Source of the DNA: Roseiarcus sp043739325
GTDB taxonomy: Bacteria > Pseudomonadota > Alphaproteobacteria > Rhizobiales > Beijerinckiaceae
Length of the DNA: 14,426 nt
Reading direction: 5' to 3'
Assembly (NCBI GenBank): GCA_043739325.1
Contig: JAYUFK010000155.1
Location: forward strand, 1 to 14,426
Translations under genes and position numbers: made by a program
Notes under the pieces: model-generated
The model's input: the letters and a program-made list of their open reading frames with translations, nothing else
The model's database searches: none
What the model was told of the DNA's origin: nothing
Shown: positions 1 through 7,553 of the stretch, piece by piece
Position numbering within the stretch: position 1 is the stretch's first letter
Layout: each line of letters begins with the position of its first letter

Positions 1-48
1 ATCAATCAACTGCTCCTTGCTGAGCTCCTGCAAATCAGTGCGATTCAT
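1..48 (-). CDS. IS66-family transposase, first 16 residues only
   Basis: The minus strand from 48 reads MNRTDLQELSKEQLID with no stop before the window edge. A short polar start with an L-S-K-E-Q-L-I motif is typical of IS66-family (TnpC/DDE) transposases, where it opens an N-terminal helical, leucine-zipper-like region. The ATG is preceded by GGTGGC, a modest ribosome-binding site. Together with the GTAA-type inverted repeat just upstream, this identifies the element. The catalytic domain is not visible, so activity cannot be judged. Confidence 0.7.
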   Translation of the reverse strand, partial: MNRTDLQELSKEQLID

Positions 49-84
49 GCCACCATGGATTCAGAGATTGACCCGCGTGGCAAG

Positions 85-99
85 GGGGTGGGTAGTTAC
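85..99 (-). repeat. Terminal inverted repeat of the left IS66-type element
   Basis: Read on the minus strand from 99 to 85 this is GTAACTACCCACCCC. It matches 14 of 15 bases with the plus strand at 14331-14345 (GTAATTACCCACCCC). The flanking host octamer outside this end is gccagctc (100-107). Confidence 0.8.
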
Positions 100-146
100 G
101 CCAGCTCGTGGCGTTGCTTTCGGGCGTATTGCACCAATAGAACAGG

Positions 147-1511
147 TTACTGCAGGTCGATCGGCTGATACTTGCCGGTAGCGTCGATTTGGGTTCCCCA
201 AACCTTGTGCGAACCCTGATGTTCGGCACGGCCAAAGTTGACCATTGTTCCAAGACCAATATCGAGGTTGCGGATGCCCTCAAAGGCGTCGACGAGCTTT
301 TCGACATCAGCCTGCGGTCCGCTGCGCTTCAATGCCTCCAACAGGATTTTCCCATCGACATAGCCTTCGAACGAAACATAGTCCGCGCTCTCCGACGGGA
401 AATACTTGGCGAGGGCAGCGCGGTACTCGAGCGCCAGCGAGGAATAGCCATCGACGGCGGGCACCACTTGCGTGACGATGACGCCGTTGGCATAGCGCGG
501 ACCGAGCAGCATCAATTCCGAAGACAAGGCCGTGCTGCCGACAAACGAGACGTTTGTATAGATTAGATCGGGATATTGGTCGCGGGTCTTTTCAATGAAT
601 TTCGCGGCGGCGCGATAGGTCGCCACCATGACCACCGCCTTGATCGAGGCGCGCTTTTTGCGCAGACCTTCAACCGCCGCCGCGACATCCACGGTGTTGC
701 GGGTGTAACTGAGCCACGGCGGCGGGTCGAGCGCGACCGAGCTCAGCGCGCGAAAGGCCTTTTCGACGCCGGCATAGCCAGCGTCGCCAAACGAATCCTG
801 CTGCGCGAACACCGCGATCTGATCGAGGCGCAGGCGCCGCACCTTGACGAGATAGCGCACAACCGCGTCGGTCTCCTCGACATAGCTGGCGCGGTAGTTG
901 AGCACATACCGATCCGGCGGGTCGTTTCTGAGCAGGCCGGCCCCGGTGAAGGCGCCGTAGAACAGGATGTGGTTCTCCAGAACATACGGCAGAACCGCCG
1001 CGGATGTTGGCGTACCGACATCGCCGACCAATCCCACGAACTGGCTCTTGTCATGCAACTGCTTGAGCGCGTCGAGCGAGCGTTGCGGGTCATAGCCGTC
1101 GTCGGCCGCGAACAGGCGAAGCGTCCGGCCATTGACGCCGCCCGCATCGTTGGCGGCGATGAAGGCGGCTTCGACGCCGACTTTCATCTGGCTGCCCAGT
1201 TCCTTGGCCGGGCCGGAAAAGGGCGCGACCATGCCGAAGCGAATCTCCTTGTCGCTCGGCGCCGCTCCGCTCGCCGCCGGCTGCGAAAACGGCTGGACCT
1301 CGCCAAAAGTTCCCGGCGCCTGGCCGCCCGCGGCGTATTGTGTCGCCAGCCGGTCCAGATCGATGGCCAGCGCTTTGTCCTCGGATTCGCCGGCGAAAGC
1401 GGCTTGCGCCCCGCAAACGAAAAGCGCCATCGCGACCGCGCAGACTAACCCTGCGGCTGACCGTGCAGAAAAGCATCTAACGAAATTGCAATGTTGTTTT
1501 CGACCGTCCAT
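147..1511 (-). CDS. ABC-type branched-chain amino-acid-like periplasmic substrate-binding protein
   Basis: This is a periplasmic ligand-binding protein of the Peripla_BP_6 (LivJ/receptor-like) fold, about 454 residues from the ATG at 1511. The N-terminus has a basic stretch and then a hydrophobic segment ending in a plausible signal-peptidase site (GAQAAFA). A low-complexity linker of about 45 residues follows before the core, which opens with IRFGMVAPFSGPAKELG. Typical family features are the AANDAGGVNGR motif, the FVGLVGDVGTPTSAAVLP segment and FVGSTAL. An upstream in-frame ATG at 1559 would add 16 residues. Neither start has a clear ribosome-binding site; 1511 gives the more normal signal peptide. 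The C-terminus (YQPIDLQ) looks complete. No permease or ATPase is adjacent; genes downstream would lie to the left, where the IS end begins 48 bases away. The ligand is unknown, and a sensor role is also possible. Confidence 0.85.
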   Translation of the reverse strand: MDGRKQHCNFVRCFSARSAAGLVCAVAMALFVCGAQAAFAGESEDKALAIDLDRLATQYAAGGQAPGTFGEVQPFSQPAASGAAPSDKEIRFGMVAPFSGPAKELGSQMKVGVEAAFIAANDAGGVNGRTLRLFAADDGYDPQRSLDALKQLHDKSQFVGLVGDVGTPTSAAVLPYVLENHILFYGAFTGAGLLRNDPPDRYVLNYRASYVEETDAVVRYLVKVRRLRLDQIAVFAQQDSFGDAGYAGVEKAFRALSSVALDPPPWLSYTRNTVDVAAAVEGLRKKRASIKAVVMVATYRAAAKFIEKTRDQYPDLIYTNVSFVGSTALSSELMLLGPRYANGVIVTQVVPAVDGYSSLALEYRAALAKYFPSESADYVSFEGYVDGKILLEALKRSGPQADVEKLVDAFEGIRNLDIGLGTMVNFGRAEHQGSHKVWGTQIDATGKYQPIDLQ

Positions 1512-1857
1512 AACACACTGTTCGCACCGCAACACAGCAAGCTTCCGCACGCAACTCATTTAAGCACCGCTTGGCGAGACGAACTGAGCAAAGTAAGGAT
1601 CGCCAACACTATGCGTAAAATTCGACGGATCGGTCAATGTCAATTAGCGAATATATTTCATAATTCAGAGGAATAGCCAAGTAAGGGGCCAGAAAACGCG
1701 AAAAACAGAGCGCTTTTATCCGTGTCCGAGCCGCCAAGGCTCCGGAGGCGGTGCGCGACAATAAAACGCGGAGCGCAATTTAATCTAACGGCCGTGAAAC
1801 ATTGTCCGCTGCAATTCGTAAACATCGTTGATAGCCATCATCCTGAGGGAGCCAACC
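1512..1857. other. Gene-free intergenic region between divergent genes
   Basis: These 346 bases separate the minus-strand binding protein from the plus-strand thioredoxin gene. The centre (about 1640-1680) is clearly more A/T-rich than the surrounding genes. It holds a candidate promoter for the minus-strand gene (1608-1643) and the longer alternative start of that gene at 1559. A TTG at 1828 is in frame with the thioredoxin gene, but the sequence GAGGGAG just before the ATG at 1858 favours the later start. I see no convincing RNA gene, riboswitch or terminator here, and no strong plus-strand sigma-70 promoter. Confidence 0.6.
1608..1643 (-). promoter_or_regulatory. Candidate sigma-70-type promoter for the periplasmic binding protein
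   Basis: On the minus strand a perfect -35 hexamer TTGACA (1643-1638) is followed after 17 bases by TTTTAC (1620-1615), a weak -10. A second, overlapping choice is TTGACC (1637-1632), an 18-base spacer and CATAGT (1613-1608). Either would begin transcription shortly upstream of the ATGs at 1559 and 1511. The -35 is good and the -10 is poor, so this is a candidate only. Confidence 0.35.
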
Positions 1858-2244
1858 ATGCTGACCCGTCGCACCATCCTCTTCGCCAGCGTCGCTTCGT
1901 TCGCCGCCATCGCCCCGGCCCAGGCTTTCACGTTCCAGCCGTATAACGCCGACGCGGTGAACGCCGCGATCAAGTCCGGCAAGCCGGTGATCGTCCACGT
2001 TTACGCGTCCTGGTGCCTGCAATGTCATGCTCAGCGCTCGATCCTGACGGGGCTTGAAGCCGACAAGAAATATGATGGCGTTAGCTTCTTCCGCGTCGAT
2101 TATGACGGCCAGAAGGATGTTGTCGCCGCCCTCGCCTGCCCGCGCTCGACGCTGATTGCCTACAGAGGCGGCAAGGAAGTCGCGCGCATGTCGTGGGGCG
2201 TCATGCAGGACGATGTCGTCAAGGTGCTGCAGGCGGCGCTTTGA
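1858..2244 (+). CDS. Exported thioredoxin-fold protein (Trx-like, Ser at the cis-Pro position)
   Basis: This is a thioredoxin-family protein of 128 residues. The N-terminus is a signal peptide with TRRTIL, compatible with Tat export, and an APAQA-type cleavage site near residue 23. The redox motif WCLQC places cysteines at residues 53 and 56. A conserved Trx strand (KPVIVHVYASW) precedes it. In E. coli thioredoxin the cis-proline lies 44 residues after the first active-site cysteine; here that position is Ser97 in PRSTLIAY, with an extra Cys94 close by. The start is ATG 1858 because GAGGGAG lies 7-13 bases upstream. The stop overlaps the TTG start of the CcdA-type gene, so the two are probably translationally coupled and work as a pair. 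The likely role is a periplasmic thiol-disulfide or metallo-thioredoxin protein fed electrons by the CcdA partner. The substrate is unknown. Confidence 0.85.
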   Translation: MLTRRTILFASVASFAAIAPAQAFTFQPYNADAVNAAIKSGKPVIVHVYASWCLQCHAQRSILTGLEADKKYDGVSFFRVDYDGQKDVVAALACPRSTLIAYRGGKEVARMSWGVMQDDVVKVLQAAL

Positions 2245-2963
2245 TCGCGCCGCTGACGCTGCTGCTGGCGTTTCTCGCTGGCGTGTTGACGATCCTCAGC
2301 CCCTGCGTCCTGCCGCTCGCGCCGGTGGTCATCGCTGGCGGGCGGGCGCAGGATCCGCGCGGACCGCTCGCGCTCGCGGCGGGGCTTGCCCTGACCTTCG
2401 GCCTGGTTGGCGGCTCGCTCGCGTCGCTCGGCATCGAATTTGGCGAGGCCGGGCATGTCCGCGCCGCCTCAGCCGCGATCATGGTGCTTGTCGGCCTTGC
2501 GATGCTCGTCCCGTCGCTTGGCAATCGGGCCGAGCAATGGCTCGCGCCAGTTTCCGGGTTAGCCGATGGTCTGGCGACGCGCTTGCCGAACGCAGGCCTC
2601 TGGGGACAGGCAGGCGCCGGCGTCGTTCTCGCGCTGGCCTGGGCCCCTTGCGTCGGACCGACGCTGGGGGCGGCTTTCGCGTTGGCGGCGAGCGGCGGGT
2701 CGCTGGCGGCTTCGATGCTGGTGATGACGGTGTTCGCGCTTGGCGCGGCGGGCTCGCTGCTCGTGGCTGGCTATGGCCTCGGCCGACTCGCAGCCAGCGG
2801 ACGCAAGTTCGCGGGACGAAGCGGGCAGATTGGCCGGAGCGCGCTGGGCTTTGCCTTTGCGCTTGTTGGCGCGACGATCCTGACCGGCCTCGATCAGAAG
2901 CTCGAGGCGGCGTTCATCAATACGATGCCCGACTGGCTTGTGACTTTCGCCACGCGGCTGTGA
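2241..2963 (+). CDS. CcdA/DsbD-type transmembrane thiol-electron transporter
   Basis: This is a polytopic inner-membrane protein of 240 residues, the usual CcdA length. CcdA-family proteins carry reducing equivalents from cytoplasmic thioredoxin across the membrane to periplasmic thioredoxin-like proteins. The two diagnostic cysteines are in place: Cys22 in LSPCVLPL (first membrane helix) and Cys137 in AWAPCVGPTLG (fourth helix). About six hydrophobic segments are visible. The best start is TTG at 2241, overlapping the upstream stop as TTGA; this puts the first helix at residue 5. An earlier in-frame GTG at 2193 would add an implausible charged extension. It is the second gene of a probable operon with the exported thioredoxin-fold protein. 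I give no gene symbol because the partner is not a classical cytochrome c maturation gene. Confidence 0.88.
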   Translation: MIAPLTLLLAFLAGVLTILSPCVLPLAPVVIAGGRAQDPRGPLALAAGLALTFGLVGGSLASLGIEFGEAGHVRAASAAIMVLVGLAMLVPSLGNRAEQWLAPVSGLADGLATRLPNAGLWGQAGAGVVLALAWAPCVGPTLGAAFALAASGGSLAASMLVMTVFALGAAGSLLVAGYGLGRLAASGRKFAGRSGQIGRSALGFAFALVGATILTGLDQKLEAAFINTMPDWLVTFATRL

Positions 2964-2981
2964 GGGCGGGGGATTCGCGCG

Positions 2982-3689
2982 ATGGCGATCGACGACCAAC
3001 AAGCGCCGGCGCTGGCCGTCGTCATTGGCGCGAGCGGCGGCATCGGCGCGGCGCTGGTTGAAGCGTTGCAAGATGCTGGCGGCTTTGCGCAAGTGCTTCG
3101 CCTGAGCCGGTTGAGCGAGCCGGCGCTCGATCTGCATTCCGAGGCAAGCATCGAGGGCGCGGCCGCATTTGCCGCGGCGCATGGCGAAGTGCGGCTTGTC
3201 ATCAACGCCGCGGGGTTCTTGCACGACGCGCGCTTCGCGCCCGAGCGCAGCACGCGCGAAATCGATCCGCAGCACATGCATGAATCCTTCGCCATCAATG
3301 CGATCGGCCCCGCGTTGCTGATGAAACACTTCTTGCCGTTGCTGCCGCGCCATGGTCGCGCGGTGTTCGCAAGTCTGTCCGCGAGGGTTGGCAGCATCGG
3401 CGACAATCGCCTTGGCGGCTGGCACAGCTACCGCGCGTCGAAAGCCGCGCTCAACCAGCTTGTGCGTACGGCGGCGATCGAGTTGAAGCGCACGCGCCCC
3501 AAAGCGATCTGCGTGGCGCTGCATCCTGGCACGGTGGCAACCAGGCTCTCGCAGCCGTTTGCCAAGCCAGGCCTGAACGTGCGCAAGCCGGAGGAAGCCG
3601 CCAGCGATTTGCTCGCGGTGATCGATCGCCTGACCCCCGAGCAGTCGGGCGGATTTTTCGACTATGCCGGCGCCGAACTGCCCTGGTGA
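2982..3689 (+). CDS. SDR-family NAD(P)-dependent oxidoreductase
   Basis: This is a classical short-chain dehydrogenase of 235 residues, a cytosolic Rossmann-fold enzyme. Visible motifs are the cofactor loop GASGGIG (residues 16-22), NAAG (75-78), the catalytic serine region SLSARVG (131-137), the YxxxK pair Tyr150/Lys154 in YRASK, and HPGTVATRL (181-189). The closest named relatives by pattern are C-factor/CsgA-like SDRs, but the substrate cannot be read from the sequence. The ATG at 2982 lies 18 bases after the CcdA-type stop and has a G-rich ribosome-binding stretch (GGCGGGGG). It is therefore probably the third gene of that operon, though no functional link with thiol chemistry is evident. 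Its last 28 bases overlap the end of the convergent mtnK gene. Confidence 0.88.
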   Translation: MAIDDQQAPALAVVIGASGGIGAALVEALQDAGGFAQVLRLSRLSEPALDLHSEASIEGAAAFAAAHGEVRLVINAAGFLHDARFAPERSTREIDPQHMHESFAINAIGPALLMKHFLPLLPRHGRAVFASLSARVGSIGDNRLGGWHSYRASKAALNQLVRTAAIELKRTRPKAICVALHPGTVATRLSQPFAKPGLNVRKPEEAASDLLAVIDRLTPEQSGGFFDYAGAELPW

Positions 3690-4987
3690 AGCCGCGCGGC
3701 GCTATCGCCCCAGTTGACTTCCCGCGCCTCATGCCGCTCCGCCAGCGCCCGCACCTCCGCGAAACCGCCGAAGCTTGCGCGATTGACCATCAGATGGCGC
3801 CCGAGCAGCAGCGCCCGCGCCTCGCCCTCCGCGCGGACATCCTTGTCGGCGATCGTTTCGAACTCGGCGATATGGGCGAGGCCGAGAATGCGGCGATGCA
3901 TCTCGATACCGCAAAATCCGAGCGTATCGACAAGGATGGCGCGCAGGCGATGGCTGAGCGCTTGTACGGCGGCAAGCGCGTGGCCCTGATCCTCATACAG
4001 CGCTTGGGGATACAACGTGCCGCGCCGCTCGTCGCGCCATAGAAGCGAAAACTCGGCGGCGAAGACGTTCCAGATCTCCTCCGCCACATCGAGAATCCAT
4101 CGCCGGTAGTCGTTGCGCTCGCCGGGCGCTGGCTCGTGGCCGCGCTGCGCGAAGAACGCCATCAGGAAGTTGGCGATCAGCATGCCGACATCGAAACCGA
4201 TGGGACCGTAGACGGCGAATTCCGGATCGATGATCTTGATATCCGCGCCATGCGCCATCACCGAGCCGGTGTGCAGATCGCCATGCAGCAGCGCTTCCGT
4301 CCGCGCCGAGAACGCCCATTTGAGATGCTGCGCCTCGACCTTGAGATCGACGTCGGCGCGCAGCCGGGCGACAAGCGCGTCGAGTTGCGGCGAAGTATGC
4401 CGATTGAGCGGAGCGGCGAAATACGGATCGGTGAAGACGAGATTCTCGGTGATCGCGCTCAGCTCGATATTGTCGGCGAACAGCGCGATGTCACGCTTGC
4501 GCGCCGGCTCGTCCATCGCCAGCGCCGAGCCGCGAAACAGGCTCCGCGCCGCGAACTCGCCAAGCCGCCGGCCGAGGCCGGGATGGCGCACGCCCGCCAT
4601 CAGGCTGCGGCGCAGAATGACATGCGGCTTGAGATATTCCATCACGATCAACGCCTGCTCGCGATCGAAATGATAGATTTCTGGCGGCGCTCCGGGATCG
4701 CGCGCTTCGTGGCGCATCAGCGCCTCGTACTCAAAATAAGCGCGCTTCAACGGCAGCGGCCAGCTCTCGCCGACAAGCCGCACATAGGGCAGCGCCTGCT
4801 TGACGACAACGCCGCCGTTTGGACTCTCCACGATGAAGACGAGGTTAAGGTTGCCGTCGCCGACTTCGCGCGCGCGCCACGCGCTTGTATCCGCGCCAAG
4901 ACGCTCCACCAGCGCGGGAATGGCGCCAAGCCGCGCACCCATCGTCTCGACGCTGAGCGGCGCGTAAACTGGCGAAGCTTCTCTCAC
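3662..4987 (-). CDS. mtnK: S-methyl-5-thioribose kinase
   Basis: MtnK phosphorylates 5-methylthioribose (MTR) to MTR-1-phosphate in the methionine salvage pathway, in the cytoplasm. The 441-residue protein has the family's eukaryotic-protein-kinase/APH-like fold. Visible motifs are the nucleotide loop DGNLNLVF (44-51), Lys63 in the following strand, the catalytic HGDLHTGS (235-242), the metal-binding IDPEF (253-257) and a C-terminal RRILGLAHIAEFETI helix typical of MtnK. The start is GTG at 4987, only 4 bases after the permease stop, so it is probably coupled to the importer genes. No mtnA (MTR-1-phosphate isomerase) is in the window. The best reading is a scavenging kinase for an imported methylthioribose-like sugar. 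Activity on other 5-deoxy pentoses is possible. Confidence 0.9.
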   Translation of the reverse strand: MREASPVYAPLSVETMGARLGAIPALVERLGADTSAWRAREVGDGNLNLVFIVESPNGGVVVKQALPYVRLVGESWPLPLKRAYFEYEALMRHEARDPGAPPEIYHFDREQALIVMEYLKPHVILRRSLMAGVRHPGLGRRLGEFAARSLFRGSALAMDEPARKRDIALFADNIELSAITENLVFTDPYFAAPLNRHTSPQLDALVARLRADVDLKVEAQHLKWAFSARTEALLHGDLHTGSVMAHGADIKIIDPEFAVYGPIGFDVGMLIANFLMAFFAQRGHEPAPGERNDYRRWILDVAEEIWNVFAAEFSLLWRDERRGTLYPQALYEDQGHALAAVQALSHRLRAILVDTLGFCGIEMHRRILGLAHIAEFETIADKDVRAEGEARALLLGRHLMVNRASFGGFAEVRALAERHEAREVNWGDSAARLHQGSSAPA

Positions 4988-4991
4988 GGCG

Positions 4992-6026
4992 CTACCCGCC
5001 TGCGGCGCGCGCGGTGCGCAGGCGCTCGGCGTAGATATTGATGATGAGCGCGATCAGCAGGATGAGGCCGCGGATGAGAATTTTCAAAAAACTGTCGATC
5101 TTGACGTAGTCGAGGCCGTTGTTGAGAACGCCGAGCACGAACAGGCCGACGATCGTGTTGCCGATGCCGCCGCGCCCGCCAAACAGGCTGGTGCCGCCGA
5201 CGACAACGGCGGCGATGGCGTCGAGCAGGAACGTGTCGAACTCGTTCTGCTGCGCGCTGCCGAAATAGGCGACGCCGAGCATGCCCGCGACGCCCGAGCA
5301 AACCGCCGAAATGGTCATCACCGCCCCGATGATGAGGCGCACATTGACGCCGGAATATTCCGCCGCCTCGCGGTTTCCGCCGACCATATAAACGTAGCGC
5401 CCGAACCTTGTGTAGGTCAGGACGAGATGCGCGACGAGCAGGAAAATCGCGGCGACGATGACGATCCACGGCACGCCGCCAATCGACTTGGAGCCCAGAG
5501 TCAGGATCAGCGAGGGCACGGAATAGGCGATCTGGCCACGCACCAGCACCGCCGAAATGCCCGCGCCGATCTGCATCATCGCCAGCGTCATGATGAACGA
5601 GGGAATGCCGATGCGCGTCACGCCAAACGCTGTAACGAGGCCGAGGCCGAAGCACGCCAGCAGAGCAAGAATGATCGCGACGCCGCCCGCCATTGGCAGG
5701 TTGGCGATGTTGACGTAGTCGGGCTGCAGCGTGAAGAACGTCAGCACGATCGCCGTGGCGTTGGCCACCGCGGCGACACTGAGGTCGATCTCGGCGGTGA
5801 GAATGACAAACGTCAGGCCGACCGCGATGATGCCGGTCACCGAGACCTGCTGCATGATGTTCTGCAAGTTGGCGAGCGTCGCGAACGCCGGACTGGCGAT
5901 GCTGAAGAAGCCGACAAGGACAATCAAGGTTATGAACGGCGCGATATTGCGCAACTGATCGCGCAGGAAATCTCCAAGACGAAACGCGGGTCGCGGACTG
6001 TCGGTTGTTGCGGGCGGCGAATTCAT
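4992..6026 (-). CDS. Sugar ABC transporter permease (RbsC-like)
   Basis: This is an inner-membrane permease of the BPD_transp_2 (ribose/xylose) family, 344 residues. A polar N-terminal tail of about 28 residues is followed by repeated hydrophobic helices. Family signatures include GLTFVILTAEIDLSV (substrate-path helix), the GGNREAAEYSGVNV loop that contacts the ATPase, and GGTSLFGGRGGIGNT near the C-terminus. The ATG at 6026 has a good ribosome-binding site (AGAGGA) and lies 9 bases after the ATPase stop. The kinase gene follows after 4 bases. Substrate specificity is inferred from the kinase, not from this protein. Confidence 0.9.
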   Translation of the reverse strand: MNSPPATTDSPRPAFRLGDFLRDQLRNIAPFITLIVLVGFFSIASPAFATLANLQNIMQQVSVTGIIAVGLTFVILTAEIDLSVAAVANATAIVLTFFTLQPDYVNIANLPMAGGVAIILALLACFGLGLVTAFGVTRIGIPSFIMTLAMMQIGAGISAVLVRGQIAYSVPSLILTLGSKSIGGVPWIVIVAAIFLLVAHLVLTYTRFGRYVYMVGGNREAAEYSGVNVRLIIGAVMTISAVCSGVAGMLGVAYFGSAQQNEFDTFLLDAIAAVVVGGTSLFGGRGGIGNTIVGLFVLGVLNNGLDYVKIDSFLKILIRGLILLIALIINIYAERLRTARAAGG

Positions 6027-6035
6027 TTTTTCCTC

Positions 6036-7532
6036 TTACGCGGCGTCCAGCAGCCGGTCCTTGCTGATTGTCTCGCTCGCGAATTCTACCGCGAATTCAC
6101 CCTTGCGCATTACCAACACGCGATCGGCGAGCGACAGCACGGTCTCGGGCTCCGTCGAAAGCACAATGATTGCGATGCCGGTATCGCGCAAGGCGCGCAC
6201 GATTCTAACGACGTCCTCCTTGGCGCCGACATCCATGCCGCGCGTCGGCTCGACCAGCACGAGCAAGCGCGGCGATCCGGTTAGCCATTTTGCCAGCGCG
6301 ACTTTCTGTTGATTGCCGCCCGACAAGGCGCCGAGACGCGCCTCGACATTGGCCGGGCGAATATCGAAGCGCTTGACCTGCTCCGCGGCGGCGGCGCGCT
6401 CAAGCGCCGGCTTGAGCAGCCAGCGCGATAGTTTCTCAAGAAAGGTGATCGAGATATTCTTGTACACCGGCTCGTCGGCGAACAGCATCGCGCGGCGGCT
6501 CTCGCCAACGAACGCGACGCCGGCGCTCTTGCCCGCCGTCGTATTGGCGAGCGAGGATGCGCCGCCGTCGATGATGAGCGCGCCAGCTTCCGGGCGCATC
6601 TTGCCGAACAGCGTTCGCGCCAGTTCGATCTGCCCGCAGCCCATATGACCGTAGATGCCAAGAACCTCGCCGCCGCGCGCGACAAAGTTGAGATCGTTGT
6701 AGGAGCGCGCCAGCGTCAGGCCGCGCGCTTCGAGCACCACAGGCGCGGCGGGACGGCTGTCGAGCTTGATCTGGCCAAGATAGCTCTCTTCCAGCTCTTC
6801 GCGCCCGGCGCCGATCATCCGCTCGATGATCCAGCCCTTGTCTATCCCCGGCCCGACCATCGCGTTGGCCGCCCTGGCGCCGTTGCGAAAGACGGTAACC
6901 TCGTCGGAGATCGCCAGGATGTCGTCGAGGAAATGCGAAATGAAAATCAGGCTGCGCCCGCTGTCGCGCAGCTTCTTCAGCACGCCAAATAACTGCGCCA
7001 CCTCAGGCGGCGAAAGCGCCGACGTCGGCTCGTCCAGAATGATTGTCCGCGCGCCGGAAAACAGCACGCGCGACAATTCAACAAGCTGCTGCACGCCGAT
7101 AGGAAAGTCGCCGAGCCTCGCGCGTGGATCGATGTCGAGCCCGAGATTGTGCAATTGCGCCGCCGCCTCGCGCGCCATGCGCCGCCAAGCGACGACGCCA
7201 ATTGCGTTCACCGGCTGCGCGCCAAGAAAGACGTTTTCAGCAACACTGAGATCGGGCGCGACGCTGAGTTCCTGATGCACCATGCCAATGCCCGCCCTGA
7301 ACGCGTCGCGGGTCGAGCGGAAATGCACAGGAGCGCCATCGAGTTTCATCGCGCCGGCATCGGCGCCATGCACGCCGGCGATGATCTTCATCAACGTGCT
7401 CTTGCCCGCGCCGTTCTCGCCGGCAAGGCCGTGGATCGAGCCGGCGTGCAGCAAAAAGTCGACGCCTCGAAGCGCCTGGACGCCGCCAAACGCTTTCGAG
7501 ACGCCGGTCAGTTCGAGCCGCGCCAGCGCCAT
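6036..7532 (-). CDS. Sugar ABC transporter ATP-binding protein (RbsA-like, two NBDs)
   Basis: This is a tandem nucleotide-binding protein of the ribose/xylose/galactose importer family, 498 residues. The first domain is canonical: Walker A GENGAGKST near residues 38-46, a Q-loop VHQEL, and Walker B IILDEPTSAL near 164-173. The second domain has the degenerate Walker A typical of this family (GHMGCGQIE), a good signature LSGGNQQK (403-410), and a Walker B reading LLVLVEPTRG. In that Walker B the usual Asp before the catalytic Glu is Val. The start is either GTG at 7535 or ATG at 7532; I prefer the ATG because GGGGG lies 7 bases upstream of it. It works with the adjacent permease and binding protein. 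Confidence 0.9.
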   Translation of the reverse strand: MALARLELTGVSKAFGGVQALRGVDFLLHAGSIHGLAGENGAGKSTLMKIIAGVHGADAGAMKLDGAPVHFRSTRDAFRAGIGMVHQELSVAPDLSVAENVFLGAQPVNAIGVVAWRRMAREAAAQLHNLGLDIDPRARLGDFPIGVQQLVELSRVLFSGARTIILDEPTSALSPPEVAQLFGVLKKLRDSGRSLIFISHFLDDILAISDEVTVFRNGARAANAMVGPGIDKGWIIERMIGAGREELEESYLGQIKLDSRPAAPVVLEARGLTLARSYNDLNFVARGGEVLGIYGHMGCGQIELARTLFGKMRPEAGALIIDGGASSLANTTAGKSAGVAFVGESRRAMLFADEPVYKNISITFLEKLSRWLLKPALERAAAAEQVKRFDIRPANVEARLGALSGGNQQKVALAKWLTGSPRLLVLVEPTRGMDVGAKEDVVRIVRALRDTGIAIIVLSTEPETVLSLADRVLVMRKGEFAVEFASETISKDRLLDAA

Positions 7533-7553
7533 CACGCCGCCCCCGCGCGTAAA

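Larger units (their letters stand above)
1..99 (-). mobile_element. IS66-family insertion sequence, transposase 5' end (partial, runs off left edge)
   Basis: This is the outer end of an insertion sequence that continues beyond the left edge. Its tip is at position 99, where the minus strand reads GTAACTACCCACCCC inward. GTAA is the usual start of IS66-family inverted repeats. A transposase start lies about 50 bases inside. A matching end (14 of 15 bases) with the transposase C-terminus is found at the right edge of the window. With a single large transposase starting this close to the end, the element resembles the ISBst12-like subgroup, which lacks separate tnpA and tnpB. That subgroup assignment is an inference because most of the element is outside the window. 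Confidence 0.8.

Noticed and set aside
576..1448. Long plus-strand open frame of 290 codons opposite the periplasmic binding protein gene
   Set aside because: Its translation is rich in Arg, His and Asp with no family motif, and it lies wholly antisense to a clearly recognisable gene. It is a GC-driven shadow frame.
1722..1760. Possible hairpin near the CTCCGGAG palindrome as a terminator or RNA gene
   Set aside because: Only a 5-bp stem with an 11-base loop can form and no T run follows; indistinguishable from chance in this GC context.
2156..3061. Plus-strand frame of 301 codons in another phase over the CcdA-type gene
   Set aside because: The CcdA frame has membrane helices and both diagnostic cysteines. 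This one is Arg-rich and lacks any domain.
2559..3524. Minus-strand open frame of 321 codons across the CcdA-type and SDR genes
   Set aside because: It has an Arg/Ala/Gln-rich low-complexity translation and is antisense to two genes with complete motifs and good starts.
5427..6284. Plus-strand frame of 285 codons opposite the permease
   Set aside because: It is dominated by Arg, Asp and His, as expected for the complement of a hydrophobic high-GC gene; no start signal.
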